From NCBI GenBank assembly GCA_002943765.1, contig PQWQ01000010.1:64501-128500 (forward strand): 64,000 nucleotides of DNA, given 5' to 3'. Source of the stretch: Psoroptes ovis (lineage: Eukaryota > Arthropoda > Arachnida > Sarcoptiformes > Psoroptidae). Positions 47,993 through 62,096 of this stretch are shown one piece after another; position 1 is the first letter of the stretch; every line of letters begins with the position of its first letter. The translations under genes and the position numbers were made by a program. The notes under the pieces are model-generated. The model ran no database searches. It had not been told where the DNA came from and worked only from the letters and a program-made list of their open reading frames with translations.

Positions 47993-50900
47993 CTTTTTGA
48001 ATATTTAAAAAAAATTCAAATATAACAGAAAATAGACATTAATATAGATTCAAAACTAATTTCGAAATCAGTGTTATTGAACTTTTTTAAAAAATATTTT
48101 CTTCTTCATTTCATTCAATTCTCAAATGCATTCAATGATTTCATCATTCATTCATTGAATTTTTGTTTATTTGTACTTGAAACCCTGTGTTACTCTATTT
48201 ACTTTTTGTGTGTTTGATGATGAACAAAATACCAAGACCAAAAACTAACCAAACAACAATTAAAAAAAATTATTTGATTTATTATTATTATTATTATTAT
48301 CATCATCATATACTGCCATTTAACAAATGACGCCCGAATACAATGAAATTGTATGAAACACAATTTTTATACCCTGTAACATTTTTTTGAATAAATCAAT
48401 CAATTTTCATTGATTTCGCTAAAAAACAATGATGAAAAGAGAGCAAATAATGAAATATATAAGTAAATATGAAATATTAAAATTTTCACCAATGAAAATA
48501 CAATGAATGAAAGCATTGATGAATTCAAATTCATTGAATTATCTTTTTTATTTTATTGTTAATGTTGTTTTCATCAAATAATAACGATAATAATCCTCTT
48601 ATTATTATTTTTGGGTGCTAACTCTGCAAACTCTTATCGTTTTTTTATTTTTTTGAAAGGTATAAGGTTTATAAGGTTAGTCTTGACAAATATACAATAT
48701 ATAGTATATTTCAGTAAGGCACACAAAAAACTCAAATTTGATCACCCAAAACAGTAAAGGCACACACAACCAACAAACACAAACCCAAACCAAAACTGAA
48801 AAAATGAAAATAATGATTATGGATCATAAATGATTATTATTAAATGTAATCAATGAATGTAATAGTAAACTATTATTGTTATTATTTGTATTTGAACAAA
48901 TGAAAATTTTGTAATAAAAAATATAATAAAATCATATTAAATTCAAAGAGTGTTTTCGAAAGAATAATAATTTTTCAAAGCCCTCTACTTGTGAATAGGA
49001 TCGTCCATTCGTTCGATTGTTTTTGTTGTTGGAAATAAATGGATTTTAAAATTATTTTCTACTTTTTGTTTGGGGTCCAGGATCCATTTTCAATGTGTTT
49101 CCGTACACACATTTACATTCATATTTCCATTCAACACAAAGAAAAACCGGTAATTTTTTTTTGGCTGAACATATTCACACGGTACACATGTGAATAGAGA
49201 TGGCTAATGTTGATACTAATTTTTTTTGGTTTTCATACACCAAAAAATAAAATGTTCAAAAATCACTGGAACATTTGGGTACATTCATGTGTGCGTTTAT
49301 AGGTTTAGAAAAATTACATATCTAGCACTATTTGCACACTGAATATTTGGTTGTCATGTCAAAATTTTTTAATGTGTTCTATTCATTTCGGTAAGTTCAC
49401 ATAAATCCAATTTCGATATTTTTTATTTGTTTTTTAGTGCGAATGGTTTGTGGCGGTGATGGTGGGAAAAATTTGAATAATTTTAAATTCATCATCAAAA
49501 ATTTGATAATTCTTGGTTCGTTGGGACATGGATGAATCCAAAAAAATTTTGAAAACCTTTGTACATTTGTTTGTGTTGACAAATCAAATTTGACATGCGT
49601 TTTTGACTGTGTGTGGGTGCAGTGAAGACAACATTTCTTCAATTGAAATTGTATTGAATTAAATATTATTATCATCAAAACGAATGGGTCGATTTGGTTC
49701 CACTACCAAATTTCACATTCAAAGATATCAGAAATCTGAATTGTTTTCTTCTTCTTTTTCTTTTACCCAACTCAACTTGAAGCTTTCAACAGCTAAAAAA
49801 ACAAGGGTGTCGGTTGTAACACAACACAAACTCTGACAAGAAAATGTGGTGCACGCAAGTACATAAATATTGCAAGAACACTGTTCGGGTACAACTTATC
49901 ATTAAGATTGTTGGTGTTGAAAAAAAACATTTCAAGTGCATTCCAAGAACATTTTCTCAGCAGTTGTCAGCTGAAATCATCTTCAAACTAATGGAACAAA
50001 ATCTAGAATGAAACATTTGCCCTTTTTTCATTGCCTCTACACACAGCTCCTTGTGCTATGACTTGTGAATTTTGTGAAGCAAAAATAACTGAAAATCAAT
50101 TGATTGGTGGCGCTGTTATTTGGGATGCTTTTGAAACAAGTCAATCAACTCAAATATATCAGACATCTACGCAAAATCAGTAGAATAAATTAAGCAGCCA
50201 GAATGGCAAGAAAATAATGACCATAAGCAGATGATGGAAGGAGGTAGAATATAAATCGAAAAAAATGAAAATTTCATAAGAAAATAATGAAATTATTCAG
50301 ACAACAACAGCATCAACTAAGAGTGTATTGAATCAATGAAGTGTGAATTGAATAATATTAATATTTATTATTTCAATGTAAAACCATTTTCTCTTCGATT
50401 ATGATGATGATGCACACACTTTTCACATGTATGTTTTCGTCCATATTTTTTTGGATGTTCACAGTTTACAATAGTTTTTCAAATGAATTCGGATTCGATA
50501 ACTTGCTATTGGTCGATAAAAGCATATAAATAAATGAATGGAAAATAAGCTTGAAATAAGTTATACATCCAAACACATATATGATTCTAACTATAATAAC
50601 ATATACAGAAAAGGCGTTAATTTTCACACCTCTCCTATCTTTCATTCGTTCATACATTTGAACTGTTCGCAATTTTCACATTGAGAGAAATGAAATGAAA
50701 AAACAGTGATTCAAAAAATGTGTAAAATACCAAAAGCCAATCACAAGCCAGCCACTGAAAAATAACACTCATAACTATGAATCAATATCTCATCAAGTGT
50801 TGCACCAGAAAAAATGATTGAAAAAAATCCATTGAAAAACCTATAAGATCATTTTATATCACCTTAAGAAAAACCCTAAAAGTACATTATTCGAAGGTAT

Positions 50901-53191
50901 CAGTAAAACATAAAAAAATTAACCATTAAAAAAGTAACCTTTAAAAAAATTAATTAATTTACACTGGTTTTTACTTGCTTAGTGGCGATTTAATGAATTT
51001 TTAATTATTCTCATAAAATTACATCGGACCTAGGCTTGGAGTTGGCAATGAAAACAACAGTTGAAATAATTAGAAAACTAAAATAAAAAATGATCACACA
51101 ACATCTGCTTTTGGCTGATGTACAAACAAAGATGGCAAGACTAACAAGACAACTGCAGAATATAAAATGAATGAATAACGGCTTTTTTTTAGCAGCAGCA
51201 AGTTCAATAAACCAATATAATTTTGATCCACTGTTGTTTGGTTGTTTGTATGTTTATTTATTTATTCATCATCTGAATTTGAAATCATTTTTATATGGAT
51301 ATTTTTATTTTCATTTATTTATTAATCAAATTAAAGAAATAAATAGAATTTTATGAATTGTAAAATTTTGTCACACGCACATCCAGTACTGTGTTTGGTG
51401 AATACTGTCAGATACACACACTGAAAGCGAATTTTCAAGAATCATACATCTAATTAATCAAATTGGATTCCAAAAAAAAAAAAAAATTGTTTATTGTTTC
51501 TATTAATTTTTCACAGAGAAAATAAAAAAAAATTAAACTGGTTCATTGATTTTTATCATTATCAACATTAATGAGACACTAACAAAAAAAAATCGAAATT
51601 CGAATTGAAAAATTGAAAATTTTCAATTTTTTTCAGAGTTCTGTTTTGGACACTTTTTTTGGTTTGGTAAAAATAAAACATTCATTTTTCGCAGCCAAAC
51701 CAAACCGAAGGGTCGAGAGGCAATCGATTCATTGTACCATGAACAAACATGAAACAATTTTTAATTCGAAAATTTAATTCAATGTATTTCGAATTCAAAT
51801 ACAAATACAAACAAAACATAAAACATGAATGAATGAATTTTGGGGAAAAATGATTTCATAAAACTGCCAAATATATAAAAAAACACTCAAATAGAATTAC
51901 ATATATTGACAACAACATACACACACAAACACACAATAAACGAAATAAATTGATGTGATTATTATTTATAATCATCATCATAATAATAAAATTCATTCAA
52001 GCGAATTATGTAATTTTATTCTACTTTATTTCATTCGTTCATAAATTACGTAATTCTATGTTCAATTTAATAATGCAGCAAAATATACTGAAAAAAACAT
52101 GTGTACACCATCATCATCAACAATATGAATATGACAGAAATGATAAAACAAAATGAAAATACTATTCACACTGTTGTATTGAATTTCGAATGACATTTTT
52201 GATAGAATATAATACGTAAAAAACAATTCCATGTATTGAATGTTGACCGTATTAGTTTCATGACCAACACAACACACACAATTCTATATTTTTATTTATG
52301 TTTATTTTGGACAAATTGGAAACATATACATGCCGTTCATATATAAGATTCAATTATATTAATGTCCAACGCCCTACATGAATCGATACATGAAATGCAT
52401 CGATTTGTACCCGACAAAAAAAATCACAAACATATATTTTGGCTCAAAAAGATCTATTTCAGGGATCAAAATTGATGATGATCATTTACTCGGGTGTCAG
52501 AAATTGATCACAAATAATTGAAAAGGGGAGAAAAATCAATTTAGATAAAATGTTTTCAGATGATTATCAACGATATCAATGATACGAGCGCGGTCAAGTC
52601 CAAATTCGGTCCAAAATTCATAATTCATAACATATTTTCATATAATTCGATTCATCATTCATTCGAAATAAGCAGACATTTGAATCAATGACTGATATTT
52701 CAATAAATATTTCAATTAATTGACGATGATTCAATTTGTGTGAACAGTCATAATAAATGAATGAATGAATCAAACCATCGAAAACTACTATCACCATCGA
52801 TAGTAAGCAATCAATGGAAATTTTGCCGACAAATTGACAACATAATCATTTTGATTGAATGAACGAATGAATGAATGAATGAATGATTGTTTTCGGTATC
52901 TTTGCTTTTCTATGAAATAATATCGCATCATTGAAATCAATGATTACTAGCCACACTTAAAATGAATGAATAAGTAAATAATTATTGTTGATATTTTTCA
53001 GTGTATAAATAGAATGAATTTATTTATTTTGAAGAAAAAACGTTAAGCGAAAGCGGTCATTTTTCAAAGATGCAACACATAACAAGGTTTTGAAGATGAT
53101 GATGATGGTGAAAAATTATTTATTGATAATTTAAAATTGATAATGATGATGTCGGTAGAATGTCAAAGGTGATATCAAAAATGGCTAAATA

Positions 53192-53280
53192 TTAGGTTGT
53201 CCGAAAAGTTCTTGCCGATTTTCTATGAATTTGAATGATTTCCTACGATATAATCGGCAGAAATTTTTCGGACAACCTAA
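53192..53280. mobile_element. Mariner-type MITE, copy 2 (89 bp)
   Basis: Bounded by TA dinucleotides (53190-53191 and 53281-53282). The ends TTAGGTTGTCCGAAAAGTTC and TTTTTCGGACAACCTAA are inverted repeats. The interior runs in the opposite orientation to copy 1 (CCTACGATATAATCGGCAG). No coding capacity. Confidence 0.92.
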
Positions 53281-55352
53281 TATATTCATTGAAAAAATAG
53301 CCGAAAAAGAATTGTTTTACTTTGTAATAATGATTTCAATATGAATAAATATATTTATGGATGCGGTGTGCATCGATCTATCAATTATTATGCTTTGTTT
53401 TTTTTTTTTTTTTTTTTTGCAATTCAATTCATTCATTGATTGAATTTCAGTCAAACAAAAACAAATACAATATCTATTCAATAATGGCGGCCACCCAAAC
53501 GCGATCCTCAAAGATCGAAAATATCTGATCAATCAATCAAATCGAATCGAATTGGAAATGACAAAAACGGAACTAATTTAAGAAATGAAAATTTCCATTT
53601 TTGACAATTCATAGAATATCAATATTTTATCATCATCATTTTATCATTTCAATGACTAATTTCAATGGAATTTTACATTGAAATTACGGGTCGGTTGGGT
53701 GGTCGTTCATTGGTTTTTTGGTCATTTTGTTTCACGAAAAATTGCATAACAGTCAGCTAAGACAAAGCGAAAAAATGTGAAATACATATTTTTCAAGCAC
53801 AAATATATAACATTCCATTTCAAAGATCACATGAAACACATTCATTTTAATCATTAATTTTATTTATGGCTTTTTTCTCTGTATGTCTCACACTCGCAAT
53901 GCATTCATAACAAATTCAAATCAGCACTTGGTCAAAACCAATCAACATTTAGTTGTTTGGCTGTTTAATGACCAAATTATCACACCAAAAAACCTCTTGA
54001 AAAAAATTTAACCTTAAAAATCAAACTGCACACAGACATATAACAAAATCACAAGCAAGTTCAAGCAAGCACCTCAACACATTCAATTCAAACAACAAAA
54101 GGAAAATTAATTCATTCATTAATTTTTTGGCAAATTTCAATCATCATCATCAAAATTCATTGAATGCTGAATGATGTGTGGTGTGGTCCACATGCAAATA
54201 ATTTATTTATATTCAAAAATTATTTTCTAAGAATGTTTTATTCAATTTTAACAAGTTGTTACAACAAACAAACAACAACAACAACAATGCCCTTGAGGCC
54301 ACAGAAAATATTTTTTAATTTCGATCATTTTGTGTGAATATTGTTTCATGATTGATTCACAAATAAAGAAAGCAGTGAAAACATTGCGTAACATTATCTG
54401 TGTGTGTGAATACATTAAATGATTTTCAGAGAAAAATTTGAATCAATTTTCGATTCCGGTCAAAATTTTTTTCTTTAATCATTCACAGACATTTCAAGGA
54501 ATTTTCTGTTTGTTTATTTAATTGTTTTTCAAAAAAAAAAAAAAAAAAAAAATTATTGAATTATTGCTGCCCAGGTAATCAGAAGTAAGACAAAGGCAAA
54601 AACAAATAAAAAATTTTTCGTTGCTTTCTGCCATAAGAAATTACCACGAAACCGATACTTGTTAAGTTTGTTTTTTGTTTCTGTTTTATTTTGGTTGAAG
54701 ACTAATCACATTTTGCCCAAAAGATTATTAGCTATGTGTTTCAATTTATTTTCATTCATTCATTTATTTTTACATGGCAATTTTGCAATTTATTCAATGG
54801 TTTCGATGGCAGGTTTTTTTTTGCTGGCTGGCAAATGCAACAAAAAGTAGTTATAACATAAAATCTTGAACAAATAAACTTGAAGTAATGATTATAACAT
54901 GTATGTGCAGTAAGCAATAGGCAAAATAATGAAATAAACCTGTGAAAATAATGGTCAAAATGAAGAATGAATGGTGATGAGTGGCCACCAGACTGGCGCC
55001 AATTATGACGCCAGGCCAGACTTGTCAGACCATGTTCATGTTCATTCATTCATTCTTTCTTTAAATACCTTTCAACGAAATGAATTAAATCTTTTTATTT
55101 TTGAAATGTAATGAATGAATGAAATGAATGATTTTTCATAATAAAAAATACAACAAATCAACAACAACATACCAAACCAAACAACAACGAAGAAAATTCA
55201 ATTTCAATTTTCGAGCTGAATGAAGGAAAAGAGATTGAAATTCTTAAAAGATTTTCTTGTAGAAATTGACTTTTGGCTTGTAAGAGAAAACAAAATCAAG
55301 ACAAATTCAATAATACAACACAAATCATTATCATCAAAAAAACTAATTCTAT

Positions 55353-55432
55353 TTAGGTTGTCCGAAAAGTTTTTGCCGATTATATCGTGAAGAATAATTG
55401 GAAAATCGCCAAGAACTTTTTGGACAACCTTA
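55353..55432. mobile_element. Mariner-type MITE, copy 3 (about 80 bp)
   Basis: The left end is TTTAGGTTGTCCGAAAAGTT and the right end GAACTTTTTGGACAACCTTA. The terminal bases are mutated, so the exact limits are uncertain by one or two bases. The interior matches copies 1 and 5 in the same orientation. Confidence 0.85.
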
Positions 55433-56181
55433 TATTTATTATTATTTGCCTATCCTCAATTATCATCAACACAAATGTATATCTTGCATGACAAGCGTTG
55501 AGCTTGTTATTGCTTTTCAAAAATTGATGCTATTCATTTACACACACACATTCAATGATCGTGGTCAACGGAGTAGATATGTCGAACAAAAATGATATGA
55601 CTAAATCACGATTAACGATACAACAATGATCACATTGATATTTGGCAATGGTTGTAATGGCAAAACAATAAATAAAATCTAAATAATAACTCGTGATAAT
55701 GTTTTTTCAATAGCCCCTGTGTTGTGTTATTTTTAAAGATTTCAACCTGATGAAAACATTATTCTCAAACATCATTCTTGATTTGAATAATAAAGCCAAG
55801 TTCGAAAAAAAATTTCGCAAATATTCACAACACCAGCTAATATAACAGATTTCAAGAAAATCTCGGATCAAGCCAAGTCCTACTGCAATACAAGAGTCAA
55901 AAGTCAATTTTTTGACATTTTTGATTGTATAATAATTCATTCGATATAATCGATAATTCAAATTAAAAAATGGTGAATAATCGCATAAAATGTCAAATTT
56001 TACAATAAAAAAAATTCAATTTTCACACGGACATTTAAATTCAAAACAATAAAATTCGTTTTTCGTTTGACCAATGGTCAAAATTTCAGAATTTTCAACA
56101 CAAAAAAAAAGATTCGCTTCGGATGGTAAAAGTTATTCACACACAAAAATAGACATAAATCGAAATACGGCATCTATTTTA

Positions 56182-56262
56182 TTAGGTTGTCCGAAAAAGT
56201 TCTGGCCGATTTTCATAAGCAACTCTATTGATTAAGCCGAATGTACTTTCTGGCCAGCCTAA
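56182..56262. mobile_element. Mariner-type MITE, copy 4 (81 bp, diverged)
   Basis: Flanked by TA (56180-56181 and 56263-56264). The left end TTAGGTTGTCCGAAAAAGTT is intact; the right end (TTTCTGGCCAGCCTAA) and the centre are diverged, so this is an older or differently sourced copy. Confidence 0.8.
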
Positions 56263-56310
56263 TAGAATCGATTGCGTATCATTTGTGCCGGGGATGTGAA
56301 GAATTTGAAT

Positions 56311-56341
<31 letters not shown>

Positions 56342-57829
56342 GAGCACACACACAAAAAAAAATTTTCAACTTGCGTGATTCTTTTGTCACATGTTTGATC
56401 ATTGTTTTCATTGATTGAACATGTATCAATGTTGTTGTTGTCGAATTGGAATTGGAATGTTGTTGTTAAATTAAACGTCAAAAGGTCAGAATTCGAACAA
56501 TCGAAAGAAGAAAGAAAAAAGAGAAGATAAATTATTTCAGTCGAAAAAATCGACAAAAATCGAAATCAGTCTTTGACAATATTTTATCATTTGATAATGG
56601 TCATCGTGTGCATTGCTTGTGCATTGTATATGTTGTTACGAAAAACAATAGTAAAACTAGTCAAAATCAAAACTAAGTGTTTTGTGTATATTACTGATTA
56701 TTTGAAAGAATTTTTTCATTCATTCAAAAGTGACACGTGACCCTTGTTTGTCATCGTCATCGTCATTGTTTGATTATTATCATTATTTTTTCGATGACAT
56801 CACATCGTTTGAAAAACATGGAATAAAAACATTTGCGATGACAAAATTGTGTGTGATATATGAATATTAATTCAAAAATGTTTTATTATTATTATCATTA
56901 TACTCTGGGTTCAACAAAGATAGACATACATACACTGAATATCTTGTATATTCGAAATTTTACATTTGAAAAAATTTCAAAATGCGTGTGCTTCGAGATC
57001 GAGATTCTTTGATATTTTATTTCGTTTCGTTTCGAAAAGTGCTTTTACGTATTGTTATTATTGGTTATTTTTCAATAAAAGCACGTGTCACGTTTGGATG
57101 CCATGGTATTCGGTATATGGTTGGCTTGCTGGATGAATGCATTTGGATATACCAACACGCACACACACAGACATACACCAACCAACCATACATCCATCCA
57201 TCTAACCATCATCATCAATCTATCTATCTTTAGGTTTTGGTGAATGAGTAACACGAGTCGTTTTATTTCAATTGTTATTTCATCAAATAAAGTTTGTCGA
57301 GTGCTTTTTTGGTGGAAGAATTTACAACATTTCAAAGACAAATGAAAATACACACAGAGACATGAATTTTGATGTTTTGTGTGTGTGCGAGTGCATCTGA
57401 TATTTTCATTTAAAACAAATTCACATTTTCAAAATACAATTGAAAATTGATGATCATTTTCAAATTGTCAATTGTCAAATATATTTTCTCTCGTTAACAA
57501 ATGACAATAATACAAACACGTGAACATCGATATGTTTTTGGAATAAATTACAATGATGAGCCATTCACACATAGAAAGCAAAACATAAGCGGTTTGACTT
57601 TCAGTTTGTGTTTGATTTTATTGATGTTTTGCAATTTCAAAAGAATTCTAGAAATTTTTAAAAACGAAAATTTTTACAGTCATTTGCATTCGAATGGATT
57701 CAACTAGGAATTCTTTAGGCTTCAAGGCATAACGTAGAGATAATGTAAATTACGAATGCACTTGGGCCATTCGATGAACACATCTAACCAAATCAGCAAT
57801 TGTTGATAAATTAGTGAATATTTTGTCAT

Positions 57830-57857
57830 AACAATCAATTCAGGAGAATTGATTGTT
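57830..57857. repeat. Perfect 12-bp inverted repeat with 4-nt loop
   Basis: AACAATCAATTC and GAATTGATTGTT are exact inverses separated by AGGA. It is unrelated to the mariner MITE ends. The function is unknown; it may be chance in AT-rich DNA. Confidence 0.6.
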
Positions 57858-59564
57858 GGTAGTGGCTAGTTTGGATTCATTATCTTATAGCGATGTTGGC
57901 CTGTCAACAACTTTCGACAATTCTAGCGCTACTTTTTCAGATGGTCATCGATCATTTTTTTGATGATCATTTTGGAGGGGTAAGCATGTGATCAATTAAT
58001 TGGACAATGAAAATCAATAGAAAGAAATTCAATTTAATATTCAATAATTCAGATTTCGATAAACGTATTAACATGATGTGAAATGATGATGGTCAGTCAA
58101 TCAAAAATCTAAAAATATTTCAAAATTTACATTTTTCCTCACTGAAAAACAGGAGCAACCAAACCCAACAGTTTTTGGCTGGTGATGCGTACCTTAGTGA
58201 TTTAATTGCCAGGTGAGAAACACAGAATGTCCAGACCAATTCGTACACACACACACATAGTCAATGTTCGTTCAATTATCTTTAATTCAAATCTAAGGTC
58301 TTCTGGTACTTCATGAATATTTAAATTCGTTTCTCACTGATCAACTTTCACATAAATGTTTAAAAATATGCCATTTTGACTATTATTGGCATGTCATCAA
58401 CTATTATCATCAAATGAAAAATAAATAAATAATCATCATTATCACAGTGATGAATATATGTGTCTTGTGAACAACGATTGTAATTTGCACGTTTTGTTCG
58501 TTCTATCACTTCTATTTCCCACTGTTTTCAAACAACAACAAAATCAACGAAAAGTAAATAAATAAATAAGAAAAAACAAGGTCATCATCATGCTCATTGA
58601 GGATAATAATAATAAATTCAATGGATTACCTACAAGTTTTGCAATTAGCAGACTCTCGTTAACAGCTCAGTGAAACCCCTCACACAATTTGAATATGATT
58701 CATTTTTCATTTATTTTATCATTTGTCATATTACTTATTTTCTAAATTGACATCATCTCAAACCTGATAAATCTTTTGATAATATTTAATGTTTGAAATT
58801 TATTTCTTATCAAAATACGATTTCGAGATAAACTAATGTGATAAAAAACAATGTGACGATGACATTGAATATATGTCTAACATTGGATGAACATAAACAA
58901 ACATTTATTTATTTAATAAATTTAATGGTAAATTTTCATCTGAAATCATAACCTTTGACACTCAATCATTGAATTTCTAGGTAATTTCTAGCTGACTTTG
59001 TAAAACTACCTTTGACCTTTTTGAATAATTTTTCACTTAAGAATTTACATAGAAAATGAGAATATACTCAGTATATGAATATGTGCGTTGCACTAATCAT
59101 TCAATTGATTTAATTTTCTCATATATCATTTGCAACATGCGAATTGAAAAATACGAAAAAAATGATTCAGATTCATTCGAATCATTTCAGCAACAATCAA
59201 ACGATTCAACGATAGTGATAATTGATGGTCAATGTGTTTGAAATGGCTTGAGGAAAATGTGTTGGAAAAAGAGATGACACATTAGCACTTTGTTTGTTCA
59301 ATAATCAATGGTAGTCAATGTTGTATTAGTACAACGCTTATTATTCACATTCAAATGGCCAAAACACATAATTTTTCATATTTTTTTTGTTGTCTAAAAT
59401 GAATCAATTTCATTTGTTTGTTTGTTTCACTTGCAGCATTTAGAGGTGATGCATTTTTTTCGACTAAACGAAAAAAATTCATGAAATAAACATTAACAAA
59501 ATGAACACATATTCTAAGAAACGAAGAGAAAAATCGTGATTGTTTGTCAATTGAACAAAAAGTA

Positions 59565-59647
59565 TTGGATTGTTGTCCGGAAAGTTTTTGCCGGTCATAT
59601 CGTAGAAAATAATTGGAAAATTGGTAAGAACTTTTCGGACAGCCTAA
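59565..59647. mobile_element. Mariner-type MITE, copy 5 (83 bp)
   Basis: Flanked by TA on both sides. The right end is GAACTTTTCGGACAGCCTAA; the left end has mutated terminal bases (TTGGATTGTTGTCCGGAAAG). The interior CATATCGTAGAAAATAATTGG matches copies 1 and 3. Confidence 0.85.
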
Positions 59648-62016
59648 TATAAAGAAAATTTTGAGAAAAATAAATAATTATTATGATGATGATTAAAAGG
59701 AAAAAAAATTGAATTGAATTGAATAAAAACAGTGAAGAAAATCGTGTGTTTGTTTATATTATTTGCCTCGAAAAATCACATATTTTCAAATGGCTACCTT
59801 TCATTCATACCATACATTCATATACCAGTATATATTTGTAGCACCGATAATAATAATAATAATGATGATGATGATGATAATAATAATGGTAATAATAATT
59901 ATCGAGTAAGGGTCATTTTGTTTGTTTGTTTTGTAAGATGTACGAATTTCATTAATGTCGATTATTATATGTTTTCGACTCTGGTTCACAAGAGTGAAAT
60001 TGTTATTATTTGTTATACTAAAAAGTGTCAAAAACAACACAACCAAATGATTGCAATGTGCAATTTGCCATTATTTTGTTTTATTTGTTTTATTTTGTAT
60101 TCATACACGCCTAAACAATTTATTTACCTGCTTCATTTTTATTATTATTATGATTATTCTTAGCCTAAATTTATCAACATATAATTTTTATTATTCAGCT
60201 GCTGCTGCTGATTACTAAGGTAAGAAGAAGGTTTGAAGAGGTAAATGAGAAAGGTTCATCATTTTATGAGTGTTGTAGATGTAATAATCATTCATTCAGT
60301 CATTCATTAAACAAGTAACAAAATATAACAATTCATAAATGATGAGTGTGCGAGCAGCATTTTGAGCACGAAAAATATTTATTCAATTCAAATAATGACA
60401 AATAATTTTCATTTTCTCATTCATTCATTCATTTTCAATGCCCTAAAGCTCATCATTATTATTATCATTTGTTTCATTGTGTCAATTAATAAATACCTTG
60501 ATTTGACGGGGAAAATAATACACATTTGAAAAAGAGAATTGCTGAATGCATTTCTAATGAGAAATCTTTTAAAAACCCTATGGTCATCATTATTTCAGAA
60601 TGTTTTATCATCAAGATAAAGAATTTTTGGCTGAAAAAAGTAAATTATTTTAAGGCTAAAACCTTTGATTAAAAATGAATAATAAAAAATGAACGCCTCT
60701 TCGCTTATGGCTTGGCTTCATCATTCTCAAATAATAATTGAACCATTGGGTTTTTGAAAATTGTTTGATGAATATTAATCATCAAACAAAACAGAAAAAC
60801 CAATTCGAGTTCATATTTTCGTAATTGTCTTGTTACATAAAAAATCTTCATCAAATCATTCAAATGAAATGAAACAACTACCATCAACACTACTACAACC
60901 ATCATTTAGCCTAAGGCTATTTGTATAAAAAATTAACAGTTTTTGTTTGTTTGTTTGTTGTCATAATAAAAAATATATTTTCATTAGTAGTACATTCTTC
61001 TTCTTTCTTTCTTGGATAAATATTTATTTTTTCTGGTCAATTAAAATTATTCGACAGTAGCCACTAATTATATCAACTTTATTCGGGGTACGACGAAATA
61101 TAAAATTCATGGAAATTAAATCCTCAAAGATAAACAAAGCTGGCGCCCATATGATTCGGTTGATTTAGATTATCATCATTTTAAAATAATTGGTGACAAT
61201 TTTTCGCCATTCGGTTTCGAAGAAACATTAAATTTGAAAATATTCGACAGCAAAGCAGACCAGCCAGGTGTTTTCATAGGTTTCGATTTGAAAATTTCAA
61301 ATTTCAAAAACATACTAGAATCATCATATATTCTAGGTCCAGGTGGTTCTGGCTCAAATTGAATTCAAAAATCAAAAATTTGGGAAAAAAAGGTCAAAAT
61401 TAACAATCTAATATCCATCAATTGAATACAACACATCACAAATAAATGAAATCGATTAATTGAGAAAAATACAAAAAAAAATCCAATTAAAAGCTCAAAC
61501 AATCATTTGAATTTGAATTTATTTGAAATCTATTAAACAGAATAATAAAAATAAACAAACATTGAAAGGTAAATTTGGTACCCAATTTTTTGGAAAATAT
61601 TTAAATGTCAGAAAATCGAATCAGAAACAACTGACGACTGACAATAAACACAACAAAATAAAACGACCTAGGCAAGCAAGCAAGCAACAAACATATCAAT
61701 GTCCAATTATGATCGAAAATAATAATCAATGTCGATGTACCACCCGTTGTTGTTGTTAATATTTGTGAATATTGCAGGTTTTTCGAAACAAGCCAAGTTT
61801 AATGACGTGGTCCAGACAAGTATTATTACTATTATTTTAAAATAATACCCAAATAAACAGTCAAACATCGAATAATAACAATTTTTGGAAATTTGTTTGT
61901 TTGTGTGTTTCTGGTTCAGAAATAATGCAAACAACATACACGATTCACATCATTATTATTAAGATCATTTATTGACGGACTGACTGATTGACTTTCTGAC
62001 TAGGACTTCGATTCTA

Positions 62017-62096
62017 TTAGGTTGTCCGAAAAGTTCTTGCCGATTTTTCAATTATTTTCGACGATATAACTGGTGACAACTTTTCGGACAACCTAA
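62017..62096. mobile_element. Mariner-type MITE, copy 6 (80 bp)
   Basis: Flanked by TA (62015-62016 and 62097-62098). Both ends are near the family consensus (TTAGGTTGTCCGAAAAGTTC and ACTTTTCGGACAACCTAA). The interior is inverted relative to copies 1, 3 and 5. Confidence 0.92.

Noticed and set aside
54756..55049. 97-codon minus-strand frame in a GC-richer patch
   Set aside because: No resemblance to the missing T-box exon; the opposite strand is equally open over the GC-rich part.
53398..56341. Long A/T homopolymers as retroposon tails
   Set aside because: No target-site duplications or retroposon bodies are visible next to the runs at 53398, 54531 and 56315.
59732..60163. 143-codon frame, the longest in the right 16 kb
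   Set aside because: It opens at GTG, and a third of it is an AAT/GAT microsatellite plus AT-rich sequence.
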